Shown: positions 16,701 to 23,364, counted from the first letter of the stretch. The stretch is DNA of 23,581 bases from an uncultured Eubacteriales bacterium (GCA_900549405.1 URNZ01000027.1:1-23581); one strand, 5' to 3'. Translations and numbers: made by a program. Notes: generated by a model from the sequence alone, not told the origin.

Positions 16701-17968
16701 TTGCTTCCAACAAACACATTGGCATCGCTGGGCACAGTGATACTAGCGTCAACGTCAGGAATAACAGGCGCATCGGGGTCCGCCGCCATGGGAACGGTAA
16801 CGGTATAAGTCTTACTCTGGTCGCCGTTGGTCACGGTGACGGTCAGAATGTTATTCTGACCGGGGAGAAGCTCTCCAGCGCTAACGCCAGAAGCCTCCTG
16901 TCCATTCAGTGCTATTTTTACACTGGCTGTCGCATCCTCTGCCGTTGCCGAAACGTAACACGTTTTATCCAGTTTGGCGGAGGAATATGCCCATTCCGCA
17001 GTTTTATACTCTGTAACATCCGGGTCGAACGCAGGAGTGAGCTCAAGCGCTTTATTCGGCGAAGCCGTAAAGCCGCTAAAATTCATCACATTCAAACTTG
17101 TCAAACGACAAGAGCGCACCTGGTCCGGGGCATCATTTGACACGGTGACTTTACAAACAGGGGCGATGATAGCATCATTATTTCCAGACGTCAGAGACAG
17201 ATAATAAGTCTCTTCATTCTCGAAAGACACAGAAACCTTTCCGTCGCTGTCTGTTACTGCTCCATCGATAGGAATCAATGCACCGCTATCGTCAATCGTG
17301 CAGAGCTGCGCACCTGTGATTGGCCGGGTCATCTCTGCGATCTTCTCCGGCGTAGAAAAACTAAACTTTGAATAGAGATATCCAGAAGCCGCCAGCTGCA
17401 ACGTATCTCCCGGCTTTACCTGGGCTTCGCTTTTATCGAAGGCAGTATATAAATCGGAATAAGTGTTATCTGTATAGAAGAAGAACTGTACTTCATCCCC
17501 ATCGCTCAATACAGCCTGGTCAGCGCTGTAAGCTGTATAACCTTTATAGTCTTCATTATAAACGCCGTCACTCGGGGCACCACCATTGACCGCAAAGCTA
17601 AAAGGTTTCTCCTTATATCCTGCGCCCATAACAGTGCTAACAAATCCAGTGTCGCTAATATCAAGTACCTCTGCATCCGCCTTGTCGAGGCCCAGCAGTT
17701 CCTCGTGTACTGCGACCAGTGCGTCAAACACCGTAACTTTGTCGGCATTCTTCGCAAGATTATCTGTCATATATTCCAGTTTTGTGGCCTCACCAGAATT
17801 AACTTTCAGATTTTGGGGTGGCATGGTAAATTGTTGTGACTCGCCATCATAAAAACTGGCTTGCACAGTCACTGACTTTTGGTCTTCACTTGCTGCCCAG
17901 GCCGTGGTAGGCAGCATACTGACGAGCATGACCAGGCTCATCAGCAGGGATAGTGCGCGTTTTTTCAT
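13796..17968 (-). CDS. SLH-anchored surface protein with two DUF4430-like domains
   Basis: This is a 1390-residue wall-attached protein. Residues 1-25 are a signal peptide (start MKKRALSLLMSLVMLVSMLP, ends TTAWA). A divergent DUF4430-like domain follows (about 30-185; FSFAVNGGAPSDG, VLSDGDEVQFFFYTD). Next come a cadherin-like beta-sandwich (about 285-395; LTSLNVMNF to TYTVTVPM), further Ig-like material, and two bacterial Ig group-3 domains (about 895-1050; DGFDPANLIVTAVYADG and GDFFDPTGMEITAVYSSG). A canonical DUF4430 domain is at about 1056-1175 (YVIDVIAKALSMAG, SGWMYTLNGSHPDLG, VKQGDNIVFHYTDDY). Three S-layer-homology repeats (1209-1390) bind wall polymers. The start at 17968 has an AGGAGA site upstream; the frame beyond is leader RNA. 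It is the first gene behind the cobalamin riboswitch, which suggests surface corrinoid capture (inference). Confidence 0.92.
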   Translation of the reverse strand: MKKRALSLLMSLVMLVSMLPTTAWAASEDQKSVTVQASFYDGESQQFTMPPQNLKVNSGEATKLEYMTDNLAKNADKVTVFDALVAVHEELLGLDKADAEVLDISDTGFVSTVMGAGYKEKPFSFAVNGGAPSDGVYNEDYKGYTAYSADQAVLSDGDEVQFFFYTDNTYSDLYTAFDKSEAQVKPGDTLQLAASGYLYSKFSFSTPEKIAEMTRPITGAQLCTIDDSGALIPIDGAVTDSDGKVSVSFENEETYYLSLTSGNNDAIIAPVCKVTVSNDAPDQVRSCRLTSLNVMNFSGFTASPNKALELTPAFDPDVTEYKTAEWAYSSAKLDKTCYVSATAEDATASVKIALNGQEASGVSAGELLPGQNNILTVTVTNGDQSKTYTVTVPMAADPDAPVIPDVDASITVPSDANVFVGSKVKHYVPFTEIQSARTKDNQDGTITYYFDLADNKTYNYRISGENYITYAGTFKKTADWSMTVSKEDLQPQGKDKTTIDHDVKSNNGYNVADVYLNINPQGYLKLGQAGDTYQLVNLRNWEAVDNTMNNYFIEPDYHYAVLDMNGQADTSVVEVSDAGLLTAKSQGTAIVLVTYDAINVNVADGGPFFGAIWPENTGVFVVSVGAEDSGISTGITLNADKGNTTDSKLAGDALDAEHDVIYFVGESGSYTFTPGTDGVHVSVANPTVSDKMSFNGFKDVAANDDNSVTVPLVQGRNIVKLEKDGKAEYQIITAKQLSVTVNSGDPVHPGDELTVSLNGLYHPANKLAGVYNMDAVVLYDEVDGYDQSTSIGTPSRQYNFASAQNDLAVLTKADFWGKPSYSKDTSTTFKVPDDYDKDVLTLSGGSILVCGWGDPFGNHRGITLTSGKAPNLNANTRVAYMGQLPDIQIPITVTDAALDHITLTTDEVKTSYDEGDGFDPANLIVTAVYADGKTQQVSGYTVSPEKLTADTKEVTVSYQGKTATIPVTVAPAVLTEITVTKQPAKTAYKAGDFFDPTGMEITAVYSSGRTEVVTDYTYAPNRELTTADNAMTITYGGKTVALPITVSSGSQGGGSQKQTITVTFTLMGDSKHGDNGEVHTLKNRTLETWIARTSVTVDKDAYVIDVIAKALSMAGIPYENGGNYISSVRGLEEFDNGGNSGWMYTLNGSHPDLGVEEQRVKQGDNIVFHYTDDYTKEQGSENWNSGSSSSSGTTTTPTTPANPVPDKTMPFTDVKSNDWYYQSVQYAYDNGLFSGVSHDSFAPGDSMDRSMLVTVLHSLDGKPAAGKGGFTDVADGAWYANAVAWAAEHGIVSGVSDSAFAPNGAITREQLAVMLYRYAQYKGYDVSKTADLSGYADQGSISDWAAQAVQWACGSGLMTGRSANSLAPAGTLTRAEAATMLKAFCENVKK

Positions 17969-18017
17969 CCCTATTGATCTCTCCTTTCTGAATGCGTCCC
18001 GTGCAGGACGTGAGCGG

Positions 18018-18138
18018 GGCGGCGGTCCGGGCATTCTGACTTATCTCCGCTGCGTCTGGCAGGGAGCATCACAGCGACCCGCTCGCGGGGCTTCTCACCC
18101 CATTCCCCCGGCGCCAGTTTCCTGGAATTCCCGCCGCC
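18018..18138 (-). promoter_or_regulatory. cobalamin riboswitch
   Basis: Read on the minus strand, the leader contains the ordered conserved blocks of the cobalamin riboswitch. These are GGGGGAATGGGGTGAGAAG with its closing CCCC (core GGTGAGAAGCC at 18099-18089), then GCTGTGAT (18075-18068; consensus ACTGT-A). A CTCC...GGAG stem follows, then AAGTCAGAATGCCC (18042-18029; consensus AAGYCAGRAKRCC). An 8-bp closing stem pairs 18138-18131 with 18025-18018. A 5-bp hairpin (18010-18006 with 17999-17995) lies between the aptamer and the ribosome binding site, with no T-run, so control is probably translational. High corrinoid should switch off the operon. The covariance-model score is not known to me. 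Confidence 0.88.
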
Positions 18139-18153
18139 GAAATCTCGGCTGAT

Positions 18154-18183
18154 ATTATATCACGGCCCGGGGGGAGAAGTAAA
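18154..18183 (-). promoter_or_regulatory. candidate promoter of the cobalamin-uptake operon
   Basis: On the minus strand TATAAT (18159-18154) is preceded by TTTACT (18183-18178; 4 of 6 matches to TTGACA) at 18-base spacing. A start near 18147 would place the whole riboswitch aptamer at the 5' end of the transcript. Confidence 0.6.
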
Positions 18184-18205
18184 TAAAAAAGTCCGGCCCG
18201 CCCTC

Positions 18206-18234
18206 TTGCCAAACGGGGCAAATTCGTGTATACT
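18206..18234 (+). promoter_or_regulatory. promoter of tRNA-Leu
   Basis: TTGCCA (18206-18211) and TATACT (18229-18234) are separated by exactly 17 bases and end 12 bases before the mature tRNA. The promoter is arranged back to back with the riboswitch-operon promoter; the two -35 boxes are about 22 bases apart. Confidence 0.75.
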
Positions 18235-18246
18235 GTGGTTAGTTTT

Positions 18247-18333
18247 GCCGGTGTGATGGAATTGGTAGACGTAGTGGACTCAAAATCCACCGGTGGCGAC
18301 ACCGTACCGGTTCGAGTCCGGTCACCGGCACCA
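18247..18333 (+). tRNA. tRNA-Leu (anticodon CAA)
   Basis: A complete class II tRNA. The acceptor stem GCCGGTG (18247-18253) pairs with CACCGGC (18323-18329), followed by A and an encoded CCA (18331-18333). The anticodon arm is GTGGA/TCCAC with loop CTCAAAA, giving anticodon CAA at 18281-18283 (reads UUG). A long variable arm and the GGTTCGAGTCC T-arm are present, as expected for leucine tRNA. Confidence 0.97.
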
Positions 18334-18334
18334 G

Positions 18335-18371
18335 TCGTCGCGAACTTCGCTAAGTTCGCGACGATTTTTTT
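18335..18371 (+). terminator. rho-independent terminator of tRNA-Leu
   Basis: A 13-bp perfect stem (18335-18347 with 18352-18364) with a CGCT loop is followed immediately by seven T residues, directly after the tRNA CCA end. Confidence 0.95.
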
Positions 18372-18411
18372 GCAAAAATCATCGCTCACCCGCTCCGTTG
18401 GCCCGCCTGCA

Positions 18412-18463
18412 CAGCCGTTGGCAGCTTTGCTGCCTTACGGATGTGGCGTACCCCTTGCGGGTA
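18412..18463 (+). repeat. dispersed intergenic repeat, copy 2
   Basis: This copy matches 12470-12521 in inverted orientation (11 identical bases, a 9-base divergent centre, then 31 of 32 identical). The variable centre here lies in a small hairpin (GGCAGC-TTT-GCTGCC). It occupies the gap between the tRNA terminator and the terminator of the downstream surface-protein gene. No coding function is seen. Confidence 0.85.
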
Positions 18464-18525
18464 TTCGCTGGGCTTCGGTTTGGTGGGGACGGGGGTACGG
18501 GACGGGCGCTTTTTTGCATAAAATC

Positions 18526-18558
18526 ACCGGGGCAAGCCTGAAGTTGGCTTGCCCCGGT
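18526..18558. terminator. hairpin terminator after the beta-helix SLH gene
   Basis: A 13-bp stem (18526-18538 with 18546-18558) with a 7-base loop lies 6 bases beyond the stop of the minus-strand SLH gene. T-rich tracts follow on both strands (GATTTTATG on the minus strand, TTTGTTTT on the plus strand). Confidence 0.8.
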
Positions 18559-18564
18559 TTTGTT

Positions 18565-21500
18565 TTAGATCTTGTCAGCCTGATAGAGGAAGGTGACGAT
18601 CTGGGCGCGGGTGCAGCGGTTGTCGGGGCCGAACAGGCCGTTGCCGATGCCGCTGGTGATGCCGTTGTCCACCGCCCACTTTACCGGCTGGGCGTAGTAG
18701 GCGTCCGCCGCCACGTCCAGGAAGCCGGGGGCGCCGGTGGCGGAGCCCTTGGCCAGCCGGAACAGGAAGGTCACGGCGTGGGCGCGGGTACAGGTGGCGT
18801 CGGGGCTGAACTTGTCCGCCGAGGTCCCGGCAGTGATGCCGTTCTCCACGGCCCAGGCCACCGCCTTGGCATAATAGGCGTCGGCAGGGACGTCGGTGAA
18901 GCTGCTCATGCCCTTGGGCGCGGGAGAACCTGCGGTCCGCCACAGGAAGGTGACGATCTGGGCACGGGTGCAGGCGTCGGCGGGGCTGAACTTGCCGCTG
19001 CCGGTGCCGCCGGTGATGCCCTGCTCCGCCGCCCACTTCACGGCGTCATAATAATAGTCGCTGCGGGCCACGTCGTCGAAGGGGCTGGTCTCCTCCTCCG
19101 CCGCCTTGGCAAAGGTGGCCTTCACGTCCACCTGGCCGGCGGGCATGGTGAAGGTATAGTCGCCGTTGCCCTTGTCGGTGAGCTTCACGGTGTTGCCTTT
19201 GCTGTCAATGACAGTGATGGTGTCCAGCACATAGCCCTCGTCAGGCTTCACGGTGATGGTCACGGTGCTGCCGCTGGTAGCATTCTTGGGGCTGGTGGTC
19301 ACGGTGCCGTTGTCGCTCTTGCTGGGGGCGTTCACAGGATAGCTGGTCCGCCCGCCTCCTCCGCCGCCGGAGGAGGAAGAATTATTGTTGTTGGACCCAG
19401 CCACCACTTCCAGGATGGCGCGGGCGGTGCCGTAGTTGTCATCGTCCTCATAGGTGGCGATCACGGTGTAAGTACCCACCGCCAGAGGCAGGCCGTTGGC
19501 GTCCAGTTCCCCGGTGCTGCCGCCCTTGGGGACCCAATAGGTATAAGTAAATTTGCCGTTATAACCCTCGCTGATGGTCGCCTTTTCATAGCGCAGACCA
19601 GAACCGGTGTAGGTCAGCTGGCCGCTGGGGAAGGTGATCTTGTCGGTGACGTCGTTTTTCTCAACGAGGTCATACTCCGCATAGGCCTCCACGATGGTAT
19701 TATTATTGTTGAGGAACCGAATATAAGCATAGTGGGTCCCAGTTCCAGTGTAAGGCTCCGTGTTAAAGATAGTCCAACTGCCTTCACCGAGTTTCTTCAC
19801 ATACAAGATGGTGATATTGCCAGCTTCGGGACCCTTCCAATCCGCACTCGTCTCCACCGTGGCGCGGGGAGGCGTACCGGCATAGGTCAGCTTTGTGGGG
19901 GCCTTAACGGTAACGGAACCGCCGGAAGCATTGCAGGTGCTGTCAGAGCAGTACAGCAGGACCCGGCTGTGGTCCGTGGGGTCCAGAACATACTTGTTCC
20001 AGGTGTGGGTGTGACCCTGCGCTGTCAGTGACAGCTCCAGTTGTTTGGTCGTACTGTTGTAAACGACATAATGACCAGCGTCGCTAAAGAAGTTCGCGCT
20101 ATAATCCGTGTCGTTTTGGAAAACGGCAGGCATATTTTTGGTGCTGGTCGGTTCGATTTCTGTGGTAATACCAATTCGAGCAGCAGAAGCCAAGCCTGCA
20201 TCGCCAATACCCAAAACAGAGATATAGCTACCCCAATAATAGCTAGCGTCATGCAGGAAAACATTATTGGTCTCAGTTCCGCGCTTATTCCCCGTGATCG
20301 TTACATTACCGCTGACGGTAAATACGGGGTCTTTGCTGTAGACAGACACGCCGCCGCCGTTATACTTAGTGCCGCAGATGTTGCCGGTAATGCTGCCGCC
20401 AGTCATAACGAATTTGTTGCTGCTGCTAACGGATACGCCGCCGCCGCCATTAGAGCTTTGATTGTCGGAAATGGAACCGTCGTGCATATAGAGCTCGCCA
20501 TAAGTACCTAACGTTATGCCGCCGCCGCCATTATAGCTCCTATTGTTAGCAATGCGTCCATTGTACAAATTAAACGTGTGAGTGTGGACTTCTCCGGTAC
20601 CAGAATAAACGGAATCCACGCAAACACCGCCGCCGCTGTAGTTGTATTGCGCATCCATTGTATTGTTTGTAATACTGCCGCCGTACATATTAAACGTACC
20701 GAGGGCGTTTACACCAGCACCCTCTTTAGAAGAGGTGTTTCGGGTAATGTCGCCGCCGTACATGTTGAATACTGCGGTACCGTTTATAAGTATACCACGG
20801 CCCGTCGTCCCATCGGCGTGCGTGATCTTGCCGTTATTCGTGCAATCCGTCAGGGTAAAGGTAACGTCATTGCCAATGGTGATCACATCAAAGTCGCCGC
20901 TGGCCTGGACAGTCTTTCCATTCAGGCACAGCACCGTGCCACTGACAGGCTCCCAAGTGCTGGACAGCGTCACATTATCCTTCAGGTAATAGCTGCCCGC
21001 AGTGTCAGGCAGCTTGTCCGTCTCATTCCACGCTGTAAACGTGGTATTCGTGTCGGTGTGGTCGCCCACCTCAGCGCAGACATCGCCGCCGCAGAGGAAG
21101 TGCTTGTGCTCGTTGGGCTTTGCAGTCAGCACCAGCAAACCATTGCTGTAGCGGACCTCATATCTATCATCATCGCTGGGGAACTTTTCTTTGTCTCTCT
21201 CGCTCAATGTCGCACCTGATGCCGCACGAACGACAACAATAGAATTCGTACCAGCTTTCTCTGCGGTCAAGCCAACCTTGCCGCTGAAGCTGCTCCCAGC
21301 GTAAATTACTACGCTGTCTTTAAGATATACATTGCTGGCTGTCCCGTCATCCTTTGTGTTATCGGTGATTTTCGCGCTGTTGTAGGTGTACAGTGTGCCG
21401 CTCTCCATATACACGGCGCCGGAGTTTGTCGCCGTGTTGCTGGTAATGGCGGCATTGTCGCTCATACTGAACCTACCTCCGCTTCCATAACCACCGGAAT

Positions 21501-22323
21501 AGCTATACACACCACTGCCCGTAACGGCCTTGTTATTGGTGATGGACGCCGTACCGCTCATCTCAAAGTCGGGGGAATTCGACTCTCCACACGTAACGGT
21601 ATACACACCGCCGCCGCTGCTCTCGGCTTCGTTTCCGGTGACACTGCCGCCATACATGTAGACATTGCCACCCAAGTTGTATATACCGCCGCCGCTCGCA
21701 GCCTTATTCTTAGAAATGCTGCCGCCATACATGTAAAAGTAGGCCTTAGTGGTTGTACCTGCGAACGGATTTGGGATTGAATAGTTATACACACCACCGC
21801 CGCTGCTCGTGGCAACGTTGTCAGTAATACTTCCACCGTACATTTTGAATATGCCCGCATAGTTATATACGCCTCTACCATTTCCGTTGGTATGCGTGAC
21901 CTTGCCGGTATCCGTACAATCCGTCAGGGTAAAGGTAACATCACTACCGACTTTGATCGCATCAAAATCGCCGTTGGCCTGGAGGGTATTACCGTTCAGA
22001 CACAGCACTACGCCGTCCTTAGGCTCCCAAGTCCGGCTGATTTCAACCTCCCGGGTCAAATAATAGTGACCATTTTCCTGTACGGCGTTCAGACCAGCTT
22101 CATCACTGATTGCTATCCAGCCCGTGAGGTTAGTATGTCCGCTGTGGCCAGGATCAGGGCAATCGCTCCCCAGATTGCCACAGACGGGGTGATCAGTGTG
22201 TGTCTCCCCGCTCTGCGCAGCAGGGCTGCTTCCGCCCTCGTCCTCTGTTGCCCACGCTGCTGTGGGCAGCAGGGACAGGCACAGGGCCAGGGTGAGAAGC
22301 AGGCTCAGGGCTTTTTTCTTCAT
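18565..22323 (-). CDS. SLH-anchored surface protein with duplicated beta-helix region
   Basis: This is a 1252-residue exported protein. The signal peptide begins MKKKALSLLLTLALCLSLLP and ends TAAWA. Two tandem modules of right-handed beta-helix repeats follow, with recurring units of the form MYGGSITxNxAxSxGGGVY. Each module opens with the same segment (TREVEISRTWEP or LSSTWEP, then GxVLCLNGxTxQAxGDFDxI and DVTFTLTDCT). Further on are beta-sandwich domains resembling MBG/Ig folds, a Gly/Asn/Ser-rich linker, and a bacterial repeat domain (GTVTTSPKNATSGSTVTITV). Three S-layer-homology repeats close the protein (SPFDDV..., SSFTDV..., PGFLDV...). Such proteins act as surface adhesins or S-layer-associated proteins; the ligand is unknown. 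ATG 22323 has GGGAGGA 8 bases upstream. The open frame to 22404 includes hairpin leader DNA and is not used. Confidence 0.9.
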   Translation of the reverse strand: MKKKALSLLLTLALCLSLLPTAAWATEDEGGSSPAAQSGETHTDHPVCGNLGSDCPDPGHSGHTNLTGWIAISDEAGLNAVQENGHYYLTREVEISRTWEPKDGVVLCLNGNTLQANGDFDAIKVGSDVTFTLTDCTDTGKVTHTNGNGRGVYNYAGIFKMYGGSITDNVATSSGGGVYNYSIPNPFAGTTTKAYFYMYGGSISKNKAASGGGIYNLGGNVYMYGGSVTGNEAESSGGGVYTVTCGESNSPDFEMSGTASITNNKAVTGSGVYSYSGGYGSGGRFSMSDNAAITSNTATNSGAVYMESGTLYTYNSAKITDNTKDDGTASNVYLKDSVVIYAGSSFSGKVGLTAEKAGTNSIVVVRAASGATLSERDKEKFPSDDDRYEVRYSNGLLVLTAKPNEHKHFLCGGDVCAEVGDHTDTNTTFTAWNETDKLPDTAGSYYLKDNVTLSSTWEPVSGTVLCLNGKTVQASGDFDVITIGNDVTFTLTDCTNNGKITHADGTTGRGILINGTAVFNMYGGDITRNTSSKEGAGVNALGTFNMYGGSITNNTMDAQYNYSGGGVCVDSVYSGTGEVHTHTFNLYNGRIANNRSYNGGGGITLGTYGELYMHDGSISDNQSSNGGGGVSVSSSNKFVMTGGSITGNICGTKYNGGGVSVYSKDPVFTVSGNVTITGNKRGTETNNVFLHDASYYWGSYISVLGIGDAGLASAARIGITTEIEPTSTKNMPAVFQNDTDYSANFFSDAGHYVVYNSTTKQLELSLTAQGHTHTWNKYVLDPTDHSRVLLYCSDSTCNASGGSVTVKAPTKLTYAGTPPRATVETSADWKGPEAGNITILYVKKLGEGSWTIFNTEPYTGTGTHYAYIRFLNNNNTIVEAYAEYDLVEKNDVTDKITFPSGQLTYTGSGLRYEKATISEGYNGKFTYTYWVPKGGSTGELDANGLPLAVGTYTVIATYEDDDNYGTARAILEVVAGSNNNNSSSSGGGGGGRTSYPVNAPSKSDNGTVTTSPKNATSGSTVTITVKPDEGYVLDTITVIDSKGNTVKLTDKGNGDYTFTMPAGQVDVKATFAKAAEEETSPFDDVARSDYYYDAVKWAAEQGITGGTGSGKFSPADACTRAQIVTFLWRTAGSPAPKGMSSFTDVPADAYYAKAVAWAVENGITAGTSADKFSPDATCTRAHAVTFLFRLAKGSATGAPGFLDVAADAYYAQPVKWAVDNGITSGIGNGLFGPDNRCTRAQIVTFLYQADKI
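20819..20958 (-). repeat. internal duplication, copy 2 (pairs with 21893-22032)
   Basis: These 140 bases align without gaps to 21893-22032 at a constant offset of 1074 bases (358 codons), with long identical runs such as CAATCCGTCAGGGTAAAGGT. They encode the first strands of each beta-helix module of the SLH protein. The duplication shows that the two modules arose from one. Confidence 0.85.
21893..22032 (-). repeat. internal duplication, copy 1 (pairs with 20819-20958)
   Basis: This is the partner of the 140-base segment at 20819-20958. It lies at the start of the first beta-helix module. The differences are scattered substitutions with no length change, consistent with an old in-frame duplication under protein-level constraint. 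Confidence 0.85.
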
Positions 22324-22380
22324 GGCTCGTTCCTCCCGTTCTTTGTCTCTCCGGTTTCCCGCCGATGGGACTGAGGAACA

Positions 22381-22420
22381 TTGTCCTCCGTGTGCGGAGG
22401 ACAACAGACCGCGGTCTGTT
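22381..22420. promoter_or_regulatory. two adjacent inverted repeats upstream of the SLH gene
   Basis: A perfect 10-bp inverted repeat with a TGTG loop (22381-22390 with 22395-22404) abuts and overlaps by two bases a perfect 18-base palindrome (22403-22420, AACAGACCGCGGTCTGTT). They fall in the 5' leader of the beta-helix SLH gene, 58 bases before its ATG. They could be operators or mRNA hairpins. No clear promoter for the SLH gene was identified. Confidence 0.6.
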
Positions 22421-22472
22421 TCGGCGGGCGGGCCAAATTGCGCCTAGGACGGGTGACGGCTCCACATTCCAC

Positions 22473-22500
22473 TTGCAATTTTGCCCGAATCATGTATGAT
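22473..22500 (+). promoter_or_regulatory. candidate promoter of the MerR-family gene
   Basis: TTGCAA (22473-22478) and TATGAT (22495-22500) are separated by 16 bases, with the expected start near 22507, giving a leader of about 57 bases. The -10 box is embedded in the inverted repeat 22493-22511. Confidence 0.65.
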
Positions 22501-22528
22501 AGCATCATACACCGTACATCGATGTACG
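22493..22528. promoter_or_regulatory. operator-like palindromes at the MerR promoter
   Basis: An 8-bp inverted repeat with 3-base spacer (22493-22500 and 22504-22511, TGTATGAT/ATCATACA) covers the -10 box. One base later comes a perfect 16-base palindrome (22513-22528, CGTACATCGATGTACG) at the transcription start. Both are candidate binding sites for the regulator encoded downstream (autoregulation, inferred). Confidence 0.6.
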
Positions 22529-22563
22529 ATGCAAGAACTTTTTTCTCTCACGAGGTTAAATTT

Positions 22564-23361
22564 ATGAAAAACGATCAAGACCTGTTCTCCATCGGGGAGA
22601 TCGCCAAGGCCCTGGGGGTGACCCGGCGCATCATCCTCCACTATGAGGAGCGGGGGCTGATCCGGCCCGACGGGCGGGACGGGGCCACGGGCAACCGGTA
22701 TTACACCATCGACACCTTCACCCAGCTGCGCAGCATCCGCAGCCTGCAAAATCTGGGGCTGACCCTGGACGAGATCCGGGACTATTTCCAGGGCTCCGCC
22801 GACCTGACGCCCCTGATCCGCCGCCTGGAGAAGATGCGGGACGAGCTGAATCTGAACATTGAAAAGCTCTATGAGCGCTCCAAGGTCACCCCCGCCCAGG
22901 TCAAGGCCATCGCCCTGCCGCCCCAGCGGGTGTATCGCCGGGTCTATCGCAGCCAGTCGGTGGCGGAGCGGACGGCCCTGCTGCGCGCCACGGCCCTGGA
23001 GGCCATGCGCTCCCATGGCACGGACACCACCCGACGGATGTATTTTGTGGAGTATCCCATCGCCGACCCGGCCCGGGCCGCCTTCTGCGTGGCCGTGCCG
23101 CCGGAGAGCCAGGGGGAGTTTGTGGAGACCCTGCCCGCCTTCCAGGCCCTGTGCATCTTTCACCACGGGGCCTATGAGGAGCTGCCCGCCGTGGGCCGCC
23201 GCCTGCTGGACCACGCCAACGCCCGGGGGCTGACCCCCCTGGGCACCCTGCGCCACACCTATCTGGAGGGCCCGCCCCAGCACAAGGACCCCAGCAAGTT
23301 CATCACCCAGGTCATCCTGCCCATCGCGCCCAGGCCGGAGGATCTGGCGGAGGAGAACTGA
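22564..23361 (+). CDS. MerR-family transcriptional regulator with GyrI-like effector domain
   Basis: This 265-residue regulator resembles BmrR/BltR. Residues 8-75 form the MerR winged helix-turn-helix (FSIGEIAKALGVTRRIILHY, then GLIRPDGRDGATGNRYYT). Residues of about 78-110 are a coiled-coil dimer helix (LIRRLEKMRDELNLNIEKLY). Residues of about 120-260 resemble a GyrI-like/AraC effector-binding domain (RRVYRSQSVAERTALL, FCIFHHGAYEELP-like segment LCIFHHGAYEEL, YLEGPPQHKDPSKFITQVIL), which usually senses a small hydrophobic or cationic compound. ATG 22564 follows GAGG at a spacing of about 9 bases; the frame open to 22381 runs through the promoter. It is divergent from the SLH gene. Its target is unknown, but the palindromes in its own promoter suggest autoregulation. 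Confidence 0.93.
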   Translation: MKNDQDLFSIGEIAKALGVTRRIILHYEERGLIRPDGRDGATGNRYYTIDTFTQLRSIRSLQNLGLTLDEIRDYFQGSADLTPLIRRLEKMRDELNLNIEKLYERSKVTPAQVKAIALPPQRVYRRVYRSQSVAERTALLRATALEAMRSHGTDTTRRMYFVEYPIADPARAAFCVAVPPESQGEFVETLPAFQALCIFHHGAYEELPAVGRRLLDHANARGLTPLGTLRHTYLEGPPQHKDPSKFITQVILPIAPRPEDLAEEN

Positions 23362-23364
23362 CCC

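Noticed and set aside
18034..18152. Coding extension of the SLH-DUF4430 gene and small ORFs in its leader
   Set aside because: The region is occupied by the cobalamin riboswitch. The reading frames there show no ribosome binding site or protein-like composition.
18226..20031. 601-codon plus-strand ORF starting in the tRNA gene region
   Set aside because: It runs through the tRNA-Leu gene, its terminator and the antisense of the SLH gene, so it is not coding.
20340..21860. Recurrent GCCGCCGCC-type short repeats suggestive of a CRISPR-like array
   Set aside because: They are codons for Gly-Gly-Gly turns of the beta-helix repeats within an open reading frame. Spacing is irregular and there are no spacers.
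22193..22378. Small ORF starting at the ATG inside the SLH-leader hairpin
   Set aside because: Despite a GGAGGACA site, it overlaps the SLH start in another frame and its product has no recognisable features. It was kept only as a possible regulatory curiosity.
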